From Thiocapsa rosea (lineage in GTDB: Bacteria > Pseudomonadota > Gammaproteobacteria > Chromatiales > Chromatiaceae), in assembly GCF_003634315.1 (NCBI RefSeq), contig NZ_RBXL01000001.1, positions 1,224,501 through 1,288,500 on the forward strand: a stretch of DNA of 64,000 bases, given 5' to 3'. Shown in pieces: positions 1-8,399 of the stretch (its first letter is position 1; the number at the start of each line of letters is the position of its first letter). The notes beneath the pieces are model-generated. The model saw nothing but the letters and a program-made list of their open reading frames with translations, did no database searches and was not told the origin of the DNA. Made by a program: the position numbers and the translations under genes.

Positions 1-57
1 CAAGTATTGCACCAGGTTGTAGGTGAAAGAGTCGTAGTTGTCGATCATCAGGAGCAT
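1..57 (-). CDS. trpG: Anthranilate/aminodeoxychorismate synthase glutaminase subunit, N-terminal fragment
   Basis: The first 19 codons of a minus-strand gene run off the left edge. They read MLLMIDNYDSFTYNLVQYL, the hallmark start of the TrpG/PabA class I glutamine amidotransferase, which supplies ammonia from glutamine to TrpE. The gene lies downstream of trpE on the same strand, so it is most likely the TrpE partner in tryptophan synthesis, although one TrpG/PabA often serves both anthranilate and aminodeoxychorismate synthases. The catalytic Cys-His-Glu triad lies outside the window. Confidence 0.9.
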   Translation of the reverse strand, partial: MLLMIDNYDSFTYNLVQYL

Positions 58-171
58 GGCGTTTTCAGGTCAGGTTGACGTTGAGCAATCCGCAAGGTCG
101 CAAGCGTATCACCAGCTTCCATCGGCCACCGACTTCGGTGGGAGCGTGCCCGACCGAGCCTTCGTGGCGCA

Positions 172-435
172 TCAATTGCGTATCGGCGGGGTTTCGGCAG
201 GAAGCTCGTCGCCCGGCGACGGTGGCCTATCGGGTACCCGGCTCAGAACGTCCGCATACTGCGCGAAGTCGGCCTGACTTGCCCGTTTGGCGAGCAGGTC
301 CTCTGTCTGGAGCGCCGAAAGCTTCTCGGCGAGCGCGATCACAAGAAAGTGATCCAGCGAGGTGCCATCGCGCGCTGCGGCCTTGCGGGCTGCGTCGAGC
401 AGGGATTCTGGAAGATTCAGCGCCATCTCAGTCAT
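172..435 (-). CDS. Ribbon-helix-helix antitoxin-like protein (HicB/Arc type)
   Basis: This 87-residue protein begins with a short strand (MALNLPESLL) followed by helices containing ARKAAARDGTSLDHFL, a pattern typical of small ribbon-helix-helix antitoxins annotated as HicB-family or Arc-like. The C-terminal half is acidic and proline-rich, as expected for a flexible toxin-binding tail. The ATG at 435 was chosen because AGGAGAG precedes it at good spacing. Its start overlaps, as ATGA, the stop of a decayed reading frame resembling a PIN toxin tail, so it may be an orphan. It sits between trpE and trpG on their strand and could ride on the trp transcript. The toxin partner is unproven. Confidence 0.65.
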   Translation of the reverse strand: MTEMALNLPESLLDAARKAAARDGTSLDHFLVIALAEKLSALQTEDLLAKRASQADFAQYADVLSRVPDRPPSPGDELPAETPPIRN

Positions 436-533
436 TGCTCTCTCCTCAAGCGAGGGATGAACTGCGCGGGCGTCAGCACGTCCAGCGCAAAGCGTTCTGC
501 GGCGGGGCAAAAATCTCCTCCGCCGAAGGCTCG
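432..533 (-). pseudogene. Possible PIN-toxin C-terminal relic
   Basis: The minus strand holds a 33-codon open segment ending ERFALDVLTPAQF followed by IPRLRREQ and a TGA that overlaps the antitoxin start as ATGA. The LTPAQF-type ending is common at the C-terminus of PIN-domain toxins. A TAA stop precedes the segment in the same frame and no PIN acidic residues can be read upstream, so at most this is a broken remnant. The identification rests on one short motif and is tentative. Confidence 0.3.
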
Positions 534-628
534 TTATAACGCCAATAGGTTCTCGATCGTCTCGCCCCTCGGTCGCCCCGAGAGATGGTCAAGTCCTGCA
601 TCGGACGCCCGTTGCTCGATTGATTCAA

Positions 629-1048
629 TTATGCTGTGAACGGGTTAAGCATCCGAACCCCTGTCCCGACGAAATCATCGGTATTCCTGGTGACCAGGGT
701 CAGGTCGTAGACCAACGCAGTGGCCGCGATCTGCTTGTCGAGGGCGTTCTCGTGACGGGGCACCCTCAACCTGCCCCAGACTTGGGCGACGTCCCCGTCT
801 AGGCTCAGGATTTGGCTTTGGTACTCGGTCAGGATCCGGGTCAGCCAGTCTTCCAGCCGCGTCGCCTGCACTTGGTCGCCCCGATGGCGGATCATCTCGA
901 CACCGCGGCGCAACTCACCGACCGTAACCGCCGAAAGATATAACCGCTGCGCATCGGCAGCGGCCGCACCGAAGAAGCGCCGCACGCAGGGATTCGCCCT
1001 GGATGCCTTGCGTGCCTCGCTGACGACATTGGTGTCAATCAAATACAT
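629..1048 (-). CDS. vapC: PIN-domain toxin, VapC/FitB-like
   Basis: This 139-residue protein carries the PIN-domain ribonuclease pattern: MYLIDTNVVSE with the first metal-binding Asp, VTVGELRRGVE with the Glu, and later DKQIAATALVYDLTLVTRNTDDF with the further acidic residues. The family consists of Mg-dependent endoribonucleases that stop translation until neutralised by a cognate antitoxin. The ATG at 1048 lies inside the end of the upstream ribbon-helix-helix antitoxin gene (14-nt overlap), the usual coupled FitAB/VapBC arrangement. The pair lies between trpE and trpG, an unusual place for a toxin module. Confidence 0.88.
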   Translation of the reverse strand: MYLIDTNVVSEARKASRANPCVRRFFGAAAADAQRLYLSAVTVGELRRGVEMIRHRGDQVQATRLEDWLTRILTEYQSQILSLDGDVAQVWGRLRVPRHENALDKQIAATALVYDLTLVTRNTDDFVGTGVRMLNPFTA

Positions 1049-1271
1049 CGTCTGCGCCCTCCGCCGCCTCCGTGCGCTCGAAGTCGCTGTCCCGTCCGAC
1101 ATCCGGCATAGATGCCAGTATCTCGGCAAAGGTGCGCTTGGCCGGATGCAGCAGGACCTGCTCCAGGATCAAACGATGCTCGGCCTCGGCGCTGCGCCCT
1201 CGGACAGCCGCCCGACGTTTGAGCGCCTCGACGATGCTTTGGTCAAGATTCCTGACAACGAGATCGGCCAC
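1035..1271 (-). CDS. vapB: Antitoxin of the FitA/VapB ribbon-helix-helix class
   Basis: The 78-residue product begins VADLVVRNLDQSIVEALKRR, very like FitA antitoxins, whose N-terminal ribbon-helix-helix binds operator DNA and whose C-terminus plugs the PIN toxin active site. A GTG start at 1271 is preferred because GGAG lies about 7 nt upstream and because FitA proteins begin at this strand; an ATG at 1307 is possible. The end overlaps the start of the PIN toxin gene. It starts 50 nt after the trpE stop on the same strand and probably represses its own promoter. Confidence 0.85.
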   Translation of the reverse strand: MADLVVRNLDQSIVEALKRRAAVRGRSAEAEHRLILEQVLLHPAKRTFAEILASMPDVGRDSDFERTEAAEGADDVFD

Positions 1272-1320
1272 GGGCCTACTCCGACGAACCAGCGTGCCTG
1301 CAATCATAGCAAGCCGAGGC

Positions 1321-2814
1321 TCAAACGACCCGCTCGGCACCCCGCTCGATCCCCGCCTCGGCCAGCGCCACGGCGCGAAAGACTGCGCGGCCCTTGCTCA
1401 TCGTTTCCTTCCATTCGGCGTCCGGGACCGAGTCGGCCACGATGCCGGCGCCGGCCTGGATGTGGAGCATGCCGTCCTTGATCACGGCGGTGCGGATCGC
1501 GATCGCCGTGTCCATGTTGCCGTTCCAGGACAGATAGCCGACGGCGCCCGAGTAGATGCCGCGCTTGACGGGTTCCAGCTCGTCGATGATCTCCATCGCG
1601 CGGATCTTGGGCGCCCCGGAGACGGTCCCGGCCGGGAAGGTCGCACGCAGCACGTCGATGGCGTTCATGCCCTCGCGCAGATCGCCGACCACGTTGGAGA
1701 CGATGTGCATCACGTGCGAATAGCGCTCGACGATCATCTTGTCCGTCACCCGCACGCTGCCGATCTCGGCCACGCGCCCGGCATCGTTGCGTCCCAGATC
1801 GATCAACATCAGGTGCTCGGCCAGCTCCTTGGGATCGGCCAGAAGCTCGGCTTCGAGTGCCCGGTCTTCGGCCTCGGTCTCGCCGCGACGGCGGGTGCCG
1901 GCGATCGGGCGGACCGTGACCACGCCGTCCTCGAGCCGGGTCAGGATCTCGGGAGAGGAGCCGACGATGTGAAAATCGCCCAGATCGAGAAAGTACATGT
2001 AGGGCGACGGATTGAGCCCGCGCAGCGCACGATAGAGATCCAGCGGCGGCGCCTGGAAGGGGATGGAGAGACGCTGCGAGATGACGACCTGCATGCAGTC
2101 GCCGGCCAGGATGTAGCCCTTGATGCGCTCGACGGCGTGCTTGAACCCGTCCTCGGTGAAGCCGGAGACGAAGTCGGCCTCGCTCACCGTGCGCCCCGGC
2201 TCGGACGAGCGCCGCGGAGCGCCGCTGCGCATCCGCTCGCACAGCGCATCGATGCGCGCCTCGCCGGCCTCCAGGGTATCCCCGGCGCTCGGATCAAGGT
2301 TCAGGATGATGTACATCCGCCCGCTGAGATTGTCGAAGACGACCACCTCGTCGGAGACCATCAGCAGGATGTCCGGCGTACCCAGTTGATCAGGGTTGGG
2401 GCAGGTCGCCAGACGCGGCTCGATGTAGCGAATGGTGTCGTAGCCGAAATAGCCGACCAGACCGCCGGTAAAGCGCGGCAGGCAGGCCAGGTCCGCAACC
2501 TTGAAACGCTGCTGGTAGGCGTCGATCCAGGCCAGCGGATCGGCCGTCTCGACGGACTCGATGACCGCGCCGTCACGCTCGACGCGGATCTCGTGGCCGC
2601 TCACCCGCAGCAGGGTGCGACAGGGCAGGCCGATAATGGAATAACGCCCCCACTTCTCCCCGCCCTGCACGGATTCGAGCAGGTAGGAGTAAGGCCCCTC
2701 GGCGAGCTTGAGATAGACGCTGAGCGGCGTGTCGAGGTCGGCAAGGACCTCGCGCAGAATCGGAATACGGTTGTGGCCCTGGTCGGCGAGGGCGCTAAAG
2801 GCAGCGGGGGTCAT
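1321..2814 (-). CDS. trpE: Anthranilate synthase component I
   Basis: TrpE converts chorismate plus ammonia into anthranilate, the first committed step of tryptophan synthesis. The 497-residue length is normal. Near residue 45 the LLES motif of the tryptophan feedback site is present (YLLESVQGG). The chorismate-binding domain fills the C-terminal half, with PIAGTRRRG, the DLGRNDAGR segment, [13 protein letters not shown] and the closing GAGIVADS signature. The ATG at 2814 has GGAG upstream. It follows gph and rpe on the same strand, a common proteobacterial order, but is separated from trpG by toxin-antitoxin genes instead of being adjacent. Confidence 0.98.
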   Translation of the reverse strand: MTPAAFSALADQGHNRIPILREVLADLDTPLSVYLKLAEGPYSYLLESVQGGEKWGRYSIIGLPCRTLLRVSGHEIRVERDGAVIESVETADPLAWIDAYQQRFKVADLACLPRFTGGLVGYFGYDTIRYIEPRLATCPNPDQLGTPDILLMVSDEVVVFDNLSGRMYIILNLDPSAGDTLEAGEARIDALCERMRSGAPRRSSEPGRTVSEADFVSGFTEDGFKHAVERIKGYILAGDCMQVVISQRLSIPFQAPPLDLYRALRGLNPSPYMYFLDLGDFHIVGSSPEILTRLEDGVVTVRPIAGTRRRGETEAEDRALEAELLADPKELAEHLMLIDLGRNDAGRVAEIGSVRVTDKMIVERYSHVMHIVSNVVGDLREGMNAIDVLRATFPAGTVSGAPKIRAMEIIDELEPVKRGIYSGAVGYLSWNGNMDTAIAIRTAVIKDGMLHIQAGAGIVADSVPDAEWKETMSKGRAVFRAVALAEAGIERGAERVV

Positions 2815-3147
2815 CGGGGTCTCCGAGCAATGGGATTCAAGGCAGGTCGGAACGCGGTCTCAACCTCGCCATCGCCACCCGTTCATCGCTCGCATCGTCC
2901 CAGTTTTCATAGAGTGGTTAGTGGTTAGTGGTTAGTGGTTAGTGGAGCGGTGCAGAGATTCCGAGACCGTACGAGATCATTTTCGTTGTCGTTGTCGTTG
3001 TCGTCATCGACCATCGATACGATGACGATGACGATGACGATGACGACAACGACAACGAACAGTCTCGACACATCTGTCGTACTGCACTGGAGCAGTCTGG
3101 AGGATGGGTTTCGCTTTCGCTCTACCCATCCTACGCGCTCGAAAATA
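2815..3147. repeat. Intergenic region trpE-gph with tandem, hairpin and dispersed repeats
   Basis: No gene is visible here. Reading left to right it holds four copies of the heptamer GTGGTTA (2914-2945), a long hairpin made of GTTGTC/GATGAC/GACAAC units (2984-3057), and a palindrome at about 3098-3135 (ATGGGTTTCGCTTTCGCTC... ACCCATCCTACGC) belonging to the GTAGGRTGG family also present near 10.7, 56.2 and 63.2 kb. These lie between the 3' end of gph and the 5' end of trpE, so they could weaken read-through into trpE. Confidence 0.85.
2984..3057. repeat. Hexanucleotide hairpin (GTCGTT/AACGAC)n, copy 1
   Basis: The left arm is CGTTGTCGTTGTCGTTGTCG followed by TCATCGA; the right arm is TCGATAC, then four GATGAC units and GACAACGACAACG. 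The arms are largely complementary, so single-stranded DNA or RNA could fold into a long imperfect hairpin. Two other copies, built from the same hexamers and loop style, occur near 18.0 and 25.4 kb. Confidence 0.85.
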
Positions 3148-3816
3148 TTACGCGGCCAGAAATTGCTTGAGCTCGACCATGGAGTCGATCACCGCGTCGG
3201 GCTTGGCCTCGCGGATATCATGACCGTGGTTGTAACCGTAACTCATGCAGATGATCCCGAAGCCCGCAGCGCGCGCGGCCTTCACGTCGCTCACCGAGTC
3301 GCCGATCATGAGCGCGTCTGCAGGCTCGACACCGAAGTGTTGTGCCGCGTGCAACAACGGCATGGGATCCGGCTTCTTCTTGGGTAGCGTATCACCACTC
3401 ACCACAAGGCCGAAATTCTCGCGGATCCCCAGATCACGCAGCAATGGCTCGGTAAACTGAGCCGCCTTGTTGGTCACGCAACCGAGCTGATAACCCGCCC
3501 CCTTCATGAAGGAGATGCCCTCGATCACGCCCGGATAGAGCACCGAGCGCTTGGAGGTGTTCTCCGCATAGAGCTCCAGAAAGATCGGGAGCGCCGCCTC
3601 GAAATCCGCCTCGTCCGGCTCGCCGTCGAGCTGTCCGATCAACGCCCGGCGCACCAGACGCTCGACGCCGTTCCCGACCCAATTCCGCACGGCCGCTTCC
3701 CCGTGGGGCGGACGACCGAGCCGCGCCATCATGGCGTCGACACAAAAGGTCAGATCCGGGACGCTGTCCACCAGCGTGCCATCCACATCGATCAGGATCA
3801 TCTTCGGTCGCAGCAT
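3148..3816 (-). CDS. gph: Phosphoglycolate phosphatase (HAD family)
   Basis: This 222-residue HAD hydrolase has all the expected motifs: the nucleophile motif DVDGTLVDS at residues 10-18, the Thr of motif II (VTNKA), a motif III lysine in PKKKPDP, and the acidic motif IV in MIGDSVSDV. Gph hydrolyses 2-phosphoglycolate, produced by DNA 3'-phosphoglycolate repair and, in organisms with Rubisco, by oxygenation. The position between rpe and trpE on the same strand matches the common rpe-gph-trpEG order and supports the assignment. The ATG at 3816 has GGAG upstream. Confidence 0.95.
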   Translation of the reverse strand: MLRPKMILIDVDGTLVDSVPDLTFCVDAMMARLGRPPHGEAAVRNWVGNGVERLVRRALIGQLDGEPDEADFEAALPIFLELYAENTSKRSVLYPGVIEGISFMKGAGYQLGCVTNKAAQFTEPLLRDLGIRENFGLVVSGDTLPKKKPDPMPLLHAAQHFGVEPADALMIGDSVSDVKAARAAGFGIICMSYGYNHGHDIREAKPDAVIDSMVELKQFLAA

Positions 3817-3958
3817 GCGGTCACAGCTCCAGACTCAGCAACACAATCGGACACACCATTCAGGCCCTTTATCACCTGAACCGCGTCGACTCGAATCGCG
3901 ACGGGAAGTATAGCCGCATCGACCAAACCCCCACCCCGACCTCAGCCCCGGACGCGGT

Positions 3959-4642
3959 TCAGCGATCCATCTGCTCGCGCATCTCACGAATAATGCTGTC
4001 GTAGCGATGCGGATCGCTGTCACGGCCCTTGCCGAAGATCCCGGAGCCGGAGACGAAGGTGTCCGCGCCAGCCGCTTTGATCTCGCCGATGTTGTCCGCC
4101 TTCACGCCGCCGTCGACCTCGAGCCGAATGTCGAGCCCGGAGGCGTCGATCATCTTGCGCGCGGCGCGCAGCTTGTCCATCGTCGCCGGGATGAAGCTCT
4201 GTCCGCCGAAGCCGGGGTTCACCGACATCAGCAAGATCATGTCGATCTTGTCCATCACATAATCGAGATAGCTCAGCGATGTGGCCGGGTTGAAGACCAG
4301 ACCGGCCTTACAGCCCTCGCTGCGGATCAACTGGAGGGTGCGGTCGATGTGCTCGCTCGCCTCCGGATGGAAGGTGATGTAGGTCGCGCCCGCGGCGGCA
4401 AAGTCCGGGATGATCCGATCGACCGGCTTCACCATCAGATGCACGTCGATCGGCGCGGTCACGCCGTGCTTGCGCAGCGCCTCGCAAACCAGAGGGCCGA
4501 TGGTCAGGTTCGGCACGTAATGGTTGTCCATCACGTCGAAATGGACGATGTCCGCCCCGGCGGCGAGCACATTGTCGACCTCCTCGCCGAGCCGGGCGAA
4601 ATCCGCCGAGAGGATGGACGGTGCGATCAGATCAGGCGTCAT
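3959..4642 (-). CDS. rpe: Ribulose-phosphate 3-epimerase
   Basis: Rpe interconverts D-ribulose 5-phosphate and D-xylulose 5-phosphate in the pentose phosphate and Calvin cycles. The 227-residue protein begins [20 protein letters not shown] and carries the metal-binding [10 protein letters not shown], the conserved IDVHLMV strand, [12 protein letters not shown] and the phosphate-binding VDGGVKADN. The open frame extends upstream of 4642, but the ATG there gives exactly the family's usual N-terminus. It is the first gene of rpe-gph-trpE and lies about 80 nt downstream of the 3' end of a group II intron, whose presence may affect transcription from djlA. Confidence 0.97.
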   Translation of the reverse strand: MTPDLIAPSILSADFARLGEEVDNVLAAGADIVHFDVMDNHYVPNLTIGPLVCEALRKHGVTAPIDVHLMVKPVDRIIPDFAAAGATYITFHPEASEHIDRTLQLIRSEGCKAGLVFNPATSLSYLDYVMDKIDMILLMSVNPGFGGQSFIPATMDKLRAARKMIDASGLDIRLEVDGGVKADNIGEIKAAGADTFVSGSGIFGKGRDSDPHRYDSIIREMREQMDR

Positions 4643-4720
4643 GCTGGTGTCCCCTAAGATCTCGCTTACCGCGGCACACGCGCCTCGGCCCGGATCCATT
4701 TTGATGTTGAAAGTGACCGG

Positions 4721-5535
4721 GTGGCCGCGGGTGGTTACCCACCCGCGGCTCCCACAGATCCGGACGTGCGGGACTACCGCATCCGGCTCCTCGGTTGAGC
4801 GCTCGCTGCACGACAACTGTCGCACACCCGATGGACCATTCAGCCCATGTCGCGATCTCCTGTCGTTCTGTTCAGATGGTCAGGTGACTCGATGTTCACG
4901 CCATCGTCCCTTCAGAAGGTGTCTCAACCGATCGGCCGCTTCCCTCCCATGGGTCCGCTCGGGTGCGTTCCCCACGCTCAACGGTACTATCAGCCGACTC
5001 TGACTGCTCAGTCGCCATCGCGCCGCACTTCGTTGCCTTCGCTTGGCGCTACCTTGCCGTCGGTCCTGTTCGCTCCCGTCGGCCGGACCAGCGCCGTCGG
5101 GCCGGGGCGGCTTCTTACGCGGTGCCCGCGCCGCGTCTCGGGCAAGGAGCAACTGAGCGCTCCCAGGTTCCTGGACGACCCGTGCGTACATGCCCTGCTC
5201 TTAGACCCCGGCGGAGTCTCGACATCAGGCCGTTACGATGCCGAAACTGTTGCCTTCCGGTGTTCCGAATACGTCGGCTCCGCTGAACTCAGTAACGGGG
5301 CTCCATCACACGGCCTGCACGCCCCCTGTGTACGCTTCGCAGGCGGGATCGCTCCCGCACCACACAACACTCGGTTCCGGTGGATGGCCACTCCTTACCG
5401 GCTCGGGACTTGCACCCGGTGGGTCGCAAAAAGGAGTTTCCGATTGGCTTATCCGTTCGCTATCTTCCTCTCCTTCCAGGCTTTGCCTGGCGCAACGGAA
5501 CTCTAACCTAAGCGGGCCGGATTTTCACTCGGCAC
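4721..5535 (-). mobile_element. Group II intron lacking a reverse-transcriptase ORF
   Basis: About 815 nt on the minus strand look like a compact group II intron. The 5' end reads GTGCCGAGTGAAAATCCGGC, a GTGYG-type boundary. Near the 3' end a 34-nt helix at 4756-4789 begins GAGCC, carrying the AGC triad of catalytic domain V, and ends GGATCT with a small bulge. It is followed at 4721-4749 by a perfect 11-bp stem with a GTAA loop, matching domain VI. No maturase/reverse-transcriptase frame is open between domains, so the intron would need help in trans. Its first G is the last base of the djlA stop codon (TA|G). Exact 3' boundary and splicing competence are uncertain; domain V has one G-A mismatch and domain VI shows no obvious bulged A. 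Confidence 0.75.
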
Positions 5536-6356
5536 TAGGCCGCCCGCGCCTCCGTGATGGTCTCGTAGGCACGCCGGATCTCCTGCGTCTTCAGCGAAGC
5601 CATGCGCATCGCCTCCTCCGGCAGACCCTTCGCCATCAGCTTGTCCGGGTGATGTTGACTCATCAGGCGCCGATACGCCGTCTTGATCTCCGCATCGCTC
5701 GCCTTGGGGCCGACCCCCAGGGTCGCGTAGGCGCTGACGAGCGGCGCCGGTCTTGACGCTGACGAGGATCTGCCGCGGCCGGCCTGCCCAGTCGCACCGG
5801 CATACATCCGCTGCTGCAGCACCAAAAGGTTCTCGAGCTGCCGATAGGCGAAGGCCGAGACGTTGAGCCCGCGCCGAATGGTCTCGAGCGCGCGCCGCTG
5901 GTCCGGCGTCGGGGCGCCGTCCACATAGGCGGTCAGGAGCTGCACCTCGAGGAACAGGTGAATCAAGGTCCCTTGACCCGTGCAGACGGCCTTCAACGCA
6001 GCGATGGCGCCCGCCAGATCGAAGTCGGACGATTTACCTTGGTTGAAAAGATCGATCGCCACGCGGCGCTGGTCGGTACCCAAAGACATCCGATCCATCA
6101 CGGAACGCGCCAAGGCGACCTCGGCCTCGCTGACACGCCCGTCGGCCTTGGCGACATGGCCCATCACCAAGAAGGTCGTCTCGAAGAAACGCGCCTGGAC
6201 CCGTGCCCGTTGCGCACCCGTCAAGGCGGGTCGCCGCGGACCGCCGATCCAGCCCCGATCCACGCCCTGACCCAAGGCCGCGCCGAATACCGCGCCGACC
6301 GGACCTCCCACGACCAGACCGATCGCGCCGCCGACGGCTGTGCCGACCCAACCCAT
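5535..6356 (-). CDS. djlA: DjlA-type membrane-anchored J-domain co-chaperone with TerB domain
   Basis: The 273-residue protein has a glycine-rich hydrophobic N-terminus (MGWVGTAVGGAIGLVVGGPVG) that can act as a single membrane anchor, a helical TerB-like domain at about residues 55-175, a serine-rich linker, and a C-terminal J domain with the HPD tripeptide at about residues 236-238. DjlA proteins stimulate DnaK ATPase at the inner membrane and influence capsule and stress signalling. The stop codon TAG is shared with the first base of the group II intron that follows, so the unspliced transcript ends translation normally. Confidence 0.92.
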   Translation of the reverse strand: MGWVGTAVGGAIGLVVGGPVGAVFGAALGQGVDRGWIGGPRRPALTGAQRARVQARFFETTFLVMGHVAKADGRVSEAEVALARSVMDRMSLGTDQRRVAIDLFNQGKSSDFDLAGAIAALKAVCTGQGTLIHLFLEVQLLTAYVDGAPTPDQRRALETIRRGLNVSAFAYRQLENLLVLQQRMYAGATGQAGRGRSSSASRPAPLVSAYATLGVGPKASDAEIKTAYRRLMSQHHPDKLMAKGLPEEAMRMASLKTQEIRRAYETITEARAA

Positions 6357-6369
6357 GTCGAAAACTCCC

Positions 6370-7035
6370 TTATTTGCCTTTTAGATACTGCTCATCGCTG
6401 AAGGAGTAGACCCACTGCGGCTTGAACGCAACCAGCACGGCCAAGATCCAGCCGTTCAGGAAGGCCTCCGGCATGAACATCAAAGGAAAGAAGGGTAGCA
6501 CCGTTTCGCTGAGATCCGCGAAGCTGTAAGCGCCGCTGACTACCAACAACCAAGCGGCCAGATAGCCGGTCATCACCCCCACCAGACCCGCGGTCAAGAA
6601 CCCGTTCACCAGCACATAGACGAAAAACTGCTTGGGCAGATACCAGCGGATCAGGATCAAGGCGACCTGGGTCAGGGTCGCCGGCACGACACCCGTGAGG
6701 AGGGCATTCATCGCGAACCCGTCCCAGCCCGTTCCCGCGTTCAGAACCACCCCGAGCAGCACCAACGCAGCCCCGATCACCGCCAACGACCACCCGAACA
6801 TCAGGGTGATGGCCGTCACCCCGAGCAGATGAAACGACAACCCGGACTGCACCTGAACGTCCATGTGCCAGAGCACGAGCAGCGCAACGACCGCCCCGAG
6901 AAAGACGTTCAAATGCTCCATGTCGCGAAACTTCCGCCACGGCGTCAACCGCAAGGCGAGCAGCAGGATGAAGGCGAAGAGCAGATTCATGACCCAGAGC
7001 AGGGCCGGCGAAAACAGCGTACCGTCGATCGTCAT
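6370..7035 (-). CDS. CbiM-like energy-coupling-factor transporter membrane protein
   Basis: The 221-residue protein is almost wholly hydrophobic, with about six or seven membrane segments, and includes HLLGVTAITLMFGWSLAVIG, which resembles the core of CbiM/NikM S-components that import cobalt or nickel. Family members bind metal through an N-terminal Met-His-Ile; here the mature N-terminus is MTIDG, so metal specificity cannot be claimed. A W-H-M-D motif in the second helix and the conserved F-H might bind a ligand. The gene is 13 nt upstream of djlA, suggesting co-transcription. No ATPase component is nearby. Confidence 0.75.
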   Translation of the reverse strand: MTIDGTLFSPALLWVMNLLFAFILLLALRLTPWRKFRDMEHLNVFLGAVVALLVLWHMDVQVQSGLSFHLLGVTAITLMFGWSLAVIGAALVLLGVVLNAGTGWDGFAMNALLTGVVPATLTQVALILIRWYLPKQFFVYVLVNGFLTAGLVGVMTGYLAAWLLVVSGAYSFADLSETVLPFFPLMFMPEAFLNGWILAVLVAFKPQWVYSFSDEQYLKGK

Positions 7036-7272
7036 GTCGCGCCTGTCGGAAGTGGCTTGGTCAGGGTGACCTCATCTGTGCGAAATTAGGTAGGTTTTCG
7101 AGAGGATCAACTCTGTGCGCGCGATGGAGGGCTTCGCGGAGTGTCGGGCTTCCGGTATCCGAACGAACCACGGTTCGGCGTGGGCAAGGGAGAAACGGCC
7201 GGAGTTCACCCGGAGTTGAGCGGCAAGGAACGGCGGCGTAACGAGAAATGGCGGAGACTCAAACGTCCGCGA

Positions 7273-7336
7273 TCATGGCAGCCATGTCCGCCGCTCGCTC
7301 CGGCAGCGCTCCGTCGGCCATCGGGTAGATGATTCC
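7273..7336 (-). pseudogene. Short degenerate coding tail, copy related to 11556-11640
   Basis: On the minus strand this stretch can be read as GIIYPMADGALPERAADMAA followed by MIADV and a stop, and a closely similar DNA stretch occurs at about 11556-11640, where a run of the heptamer GGCCATC breaks the frame. Both are isolated, without upstream coding sequence, and may be relics of the 3' end of a duplicated gene. The family is not recognised. Confidence 0.35.
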
Positions 7337-7858
7337 TTAGCGGGCAGGAGTGATGATCGCGTACAGCATGTCGGGCATGAGCGCGGTGTCCGTGGATGCG
7401 TCGAACGGCCACAGCTTGGAGGTGACCGAGCGGAAATCCGCCAGGGAATAGATCACTTCGACCGCGTAGGTCGTTTGCGCAGAGGGTGACGTGCCTGTCG
7501 AGTGTTCAGGGATCAAGACCGTGCAGGATTCGCGAGAGCTGCATCCCTGGAGCTGCAGATTCCGTTGCTCGCCGGGATCGGCCCTGAGCGCACCACTCTC
7601 GCTTGCATTGAGGAGGGCTTCGGCGACCTCCTGTGCAAGCGGCCCGTATCCACTGAGTTGCGCTGGGTAAACGCCATTGAAGGAGCCATCCGCAAAGGTG
7701 ACGTCGTACAGGCTGCCTTGGATCTCGATACCCCTCACGCCGCTGATCACGCCATTCTCCACGACGAAGGACTGTGCCTGGACCGGGCCTACCGCCCCGA
7801 TGTAGAGCGCCATGATGGCCGGACGGAATCCGTGATCGAGAATGCGTTTTATCTGCAT
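7337..7858 (-). CDS. Secreted protein of unknown function
   Basis: The ATG at 7858 has GGAGAG six nucleotides upstream and opens a 173-residue protein with a Sec-type signal (MQIKRILDHGFRPAIMALYI... ending VQAQ near residue 29). The mature part has alternating short strands (VENGVISGVRGIEIQGSLYD, then VTFADGSFNGVY) and one Cys pair within CSSRESC. I recognise no family. Nothing in the neighbourhood points to a role; it faces away from baeS, so the two could share the intergenic control region. Confidence 0.65.
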   Translation of the reverse strand: MQIKRILDHGFRPAIMALYIGAVGPVQAQSFVVENGVISGVRGIEIQGSLYDVTFADGSFNGVYPAQLSGYGPLAQEVAEALLNASESGALRADPGEQRNLQLQGCSSRESCTVLIPEHSTGTSPSAQTTYAVEVIYSLADFRSVTSKLWPFDASTDTALMPDMLYAIITPAR

Positions 7859-7912
7859 AGTGCTCTCCGCTTCAGGTCGACGAGTCAGGTGGCCTCGCGC
7901 TCGTCGGAGCAC

Positions 7913-8399
7913 AGCGTCAGGTGTGCGAGACGGTGGCCCTGCTCATCCGGCAGGTCTGAAGTCCGCCGGCGATCGTCGCGAAGCGGCGACATCCCGGGAT
8001 CGACGACTTGCAGTCGTCGTCTTCCGCCGGCCTGACGGCTCGCTAGGCTTGCGGAGAAATTCCCAAGATCGCACCCGATGGCGGCGCGGCCGACAGGCAC
8101 GGGACATGCGCGGGTTCTGATGGATTGAGCGCGAAATCCGTGAGGTGCCATTGAAACGCACAGTTGTGCATCGCGCATTGCGAAATGTAGAGGAAGAGCG
8201 TCGGGGTCGATCCCGTTCCTTTTTTGGTGCACCGTCGCCTGTTACCGTCGCCCCGTCGATCGAGAACGAATGCCACCCGACGGCGTTGGGTGCGCCGAGC
8301 ATGGGTCGACCCGACCGATTCACTCGAAATGAGGCTGCGCCCGAGGCACAAGCCCGAGCAGAGGCCGCTCATACCGAGCCGTCCGGAGCTGCCGTCAAG
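7913..8399. other. Gene-free region between secreted protein and baeS
   Basis: About 490 bp between divergent genes show no convincing coding frame. It contains a perfect palindrome GACGACTTGCAGTCGTC at 8001-8017 within a 40-bp element (7990-8030, minus orientation) that recurs at 57575-57616. The rest presumably holds promoters for both flanking genes; I could not identify clear -35/-10 pairs. Confidence 0.6.
7990..8030 (-). repeat. 40-bp dispersed palindromic repeat, copy 1
   Basis: The minus strand reads GCGGAAGACGACGACTGCAA followed by GTCGTCGATCCCGGGATG. A close match, GCGGAAGAGGTCGACTGCAA followed by GTCGACTATCCCGGGGAGG, lies at 57575-57616. The core CGACTGCAAGTCG is palindromic; compensating changes on both arms (CGTC to CGAC) keep the stem, which suggests the fold is what is conserved. 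Confidence 0.7.

Noticed and set aside
1072-2928. A 618-codon open frame on the plus strand opposite trpE
   Set aside because: It is the antisense shadow of a GC-rich gene; its product is low-complexity (Asp/His/Arg-rich) and trpE on the other strand is certain.
2914-3057. CRISPR-like tandem repeats
   Set aside because: Units are 6-7 bp without spacers of regular length; they are microsatellites and hairpins.
4847-5506. Open frames within the intron (both strands)
   Set aside because: Explained by the GC-rich structured RNA; no reverse-transcriptase motif such as YADD is present.
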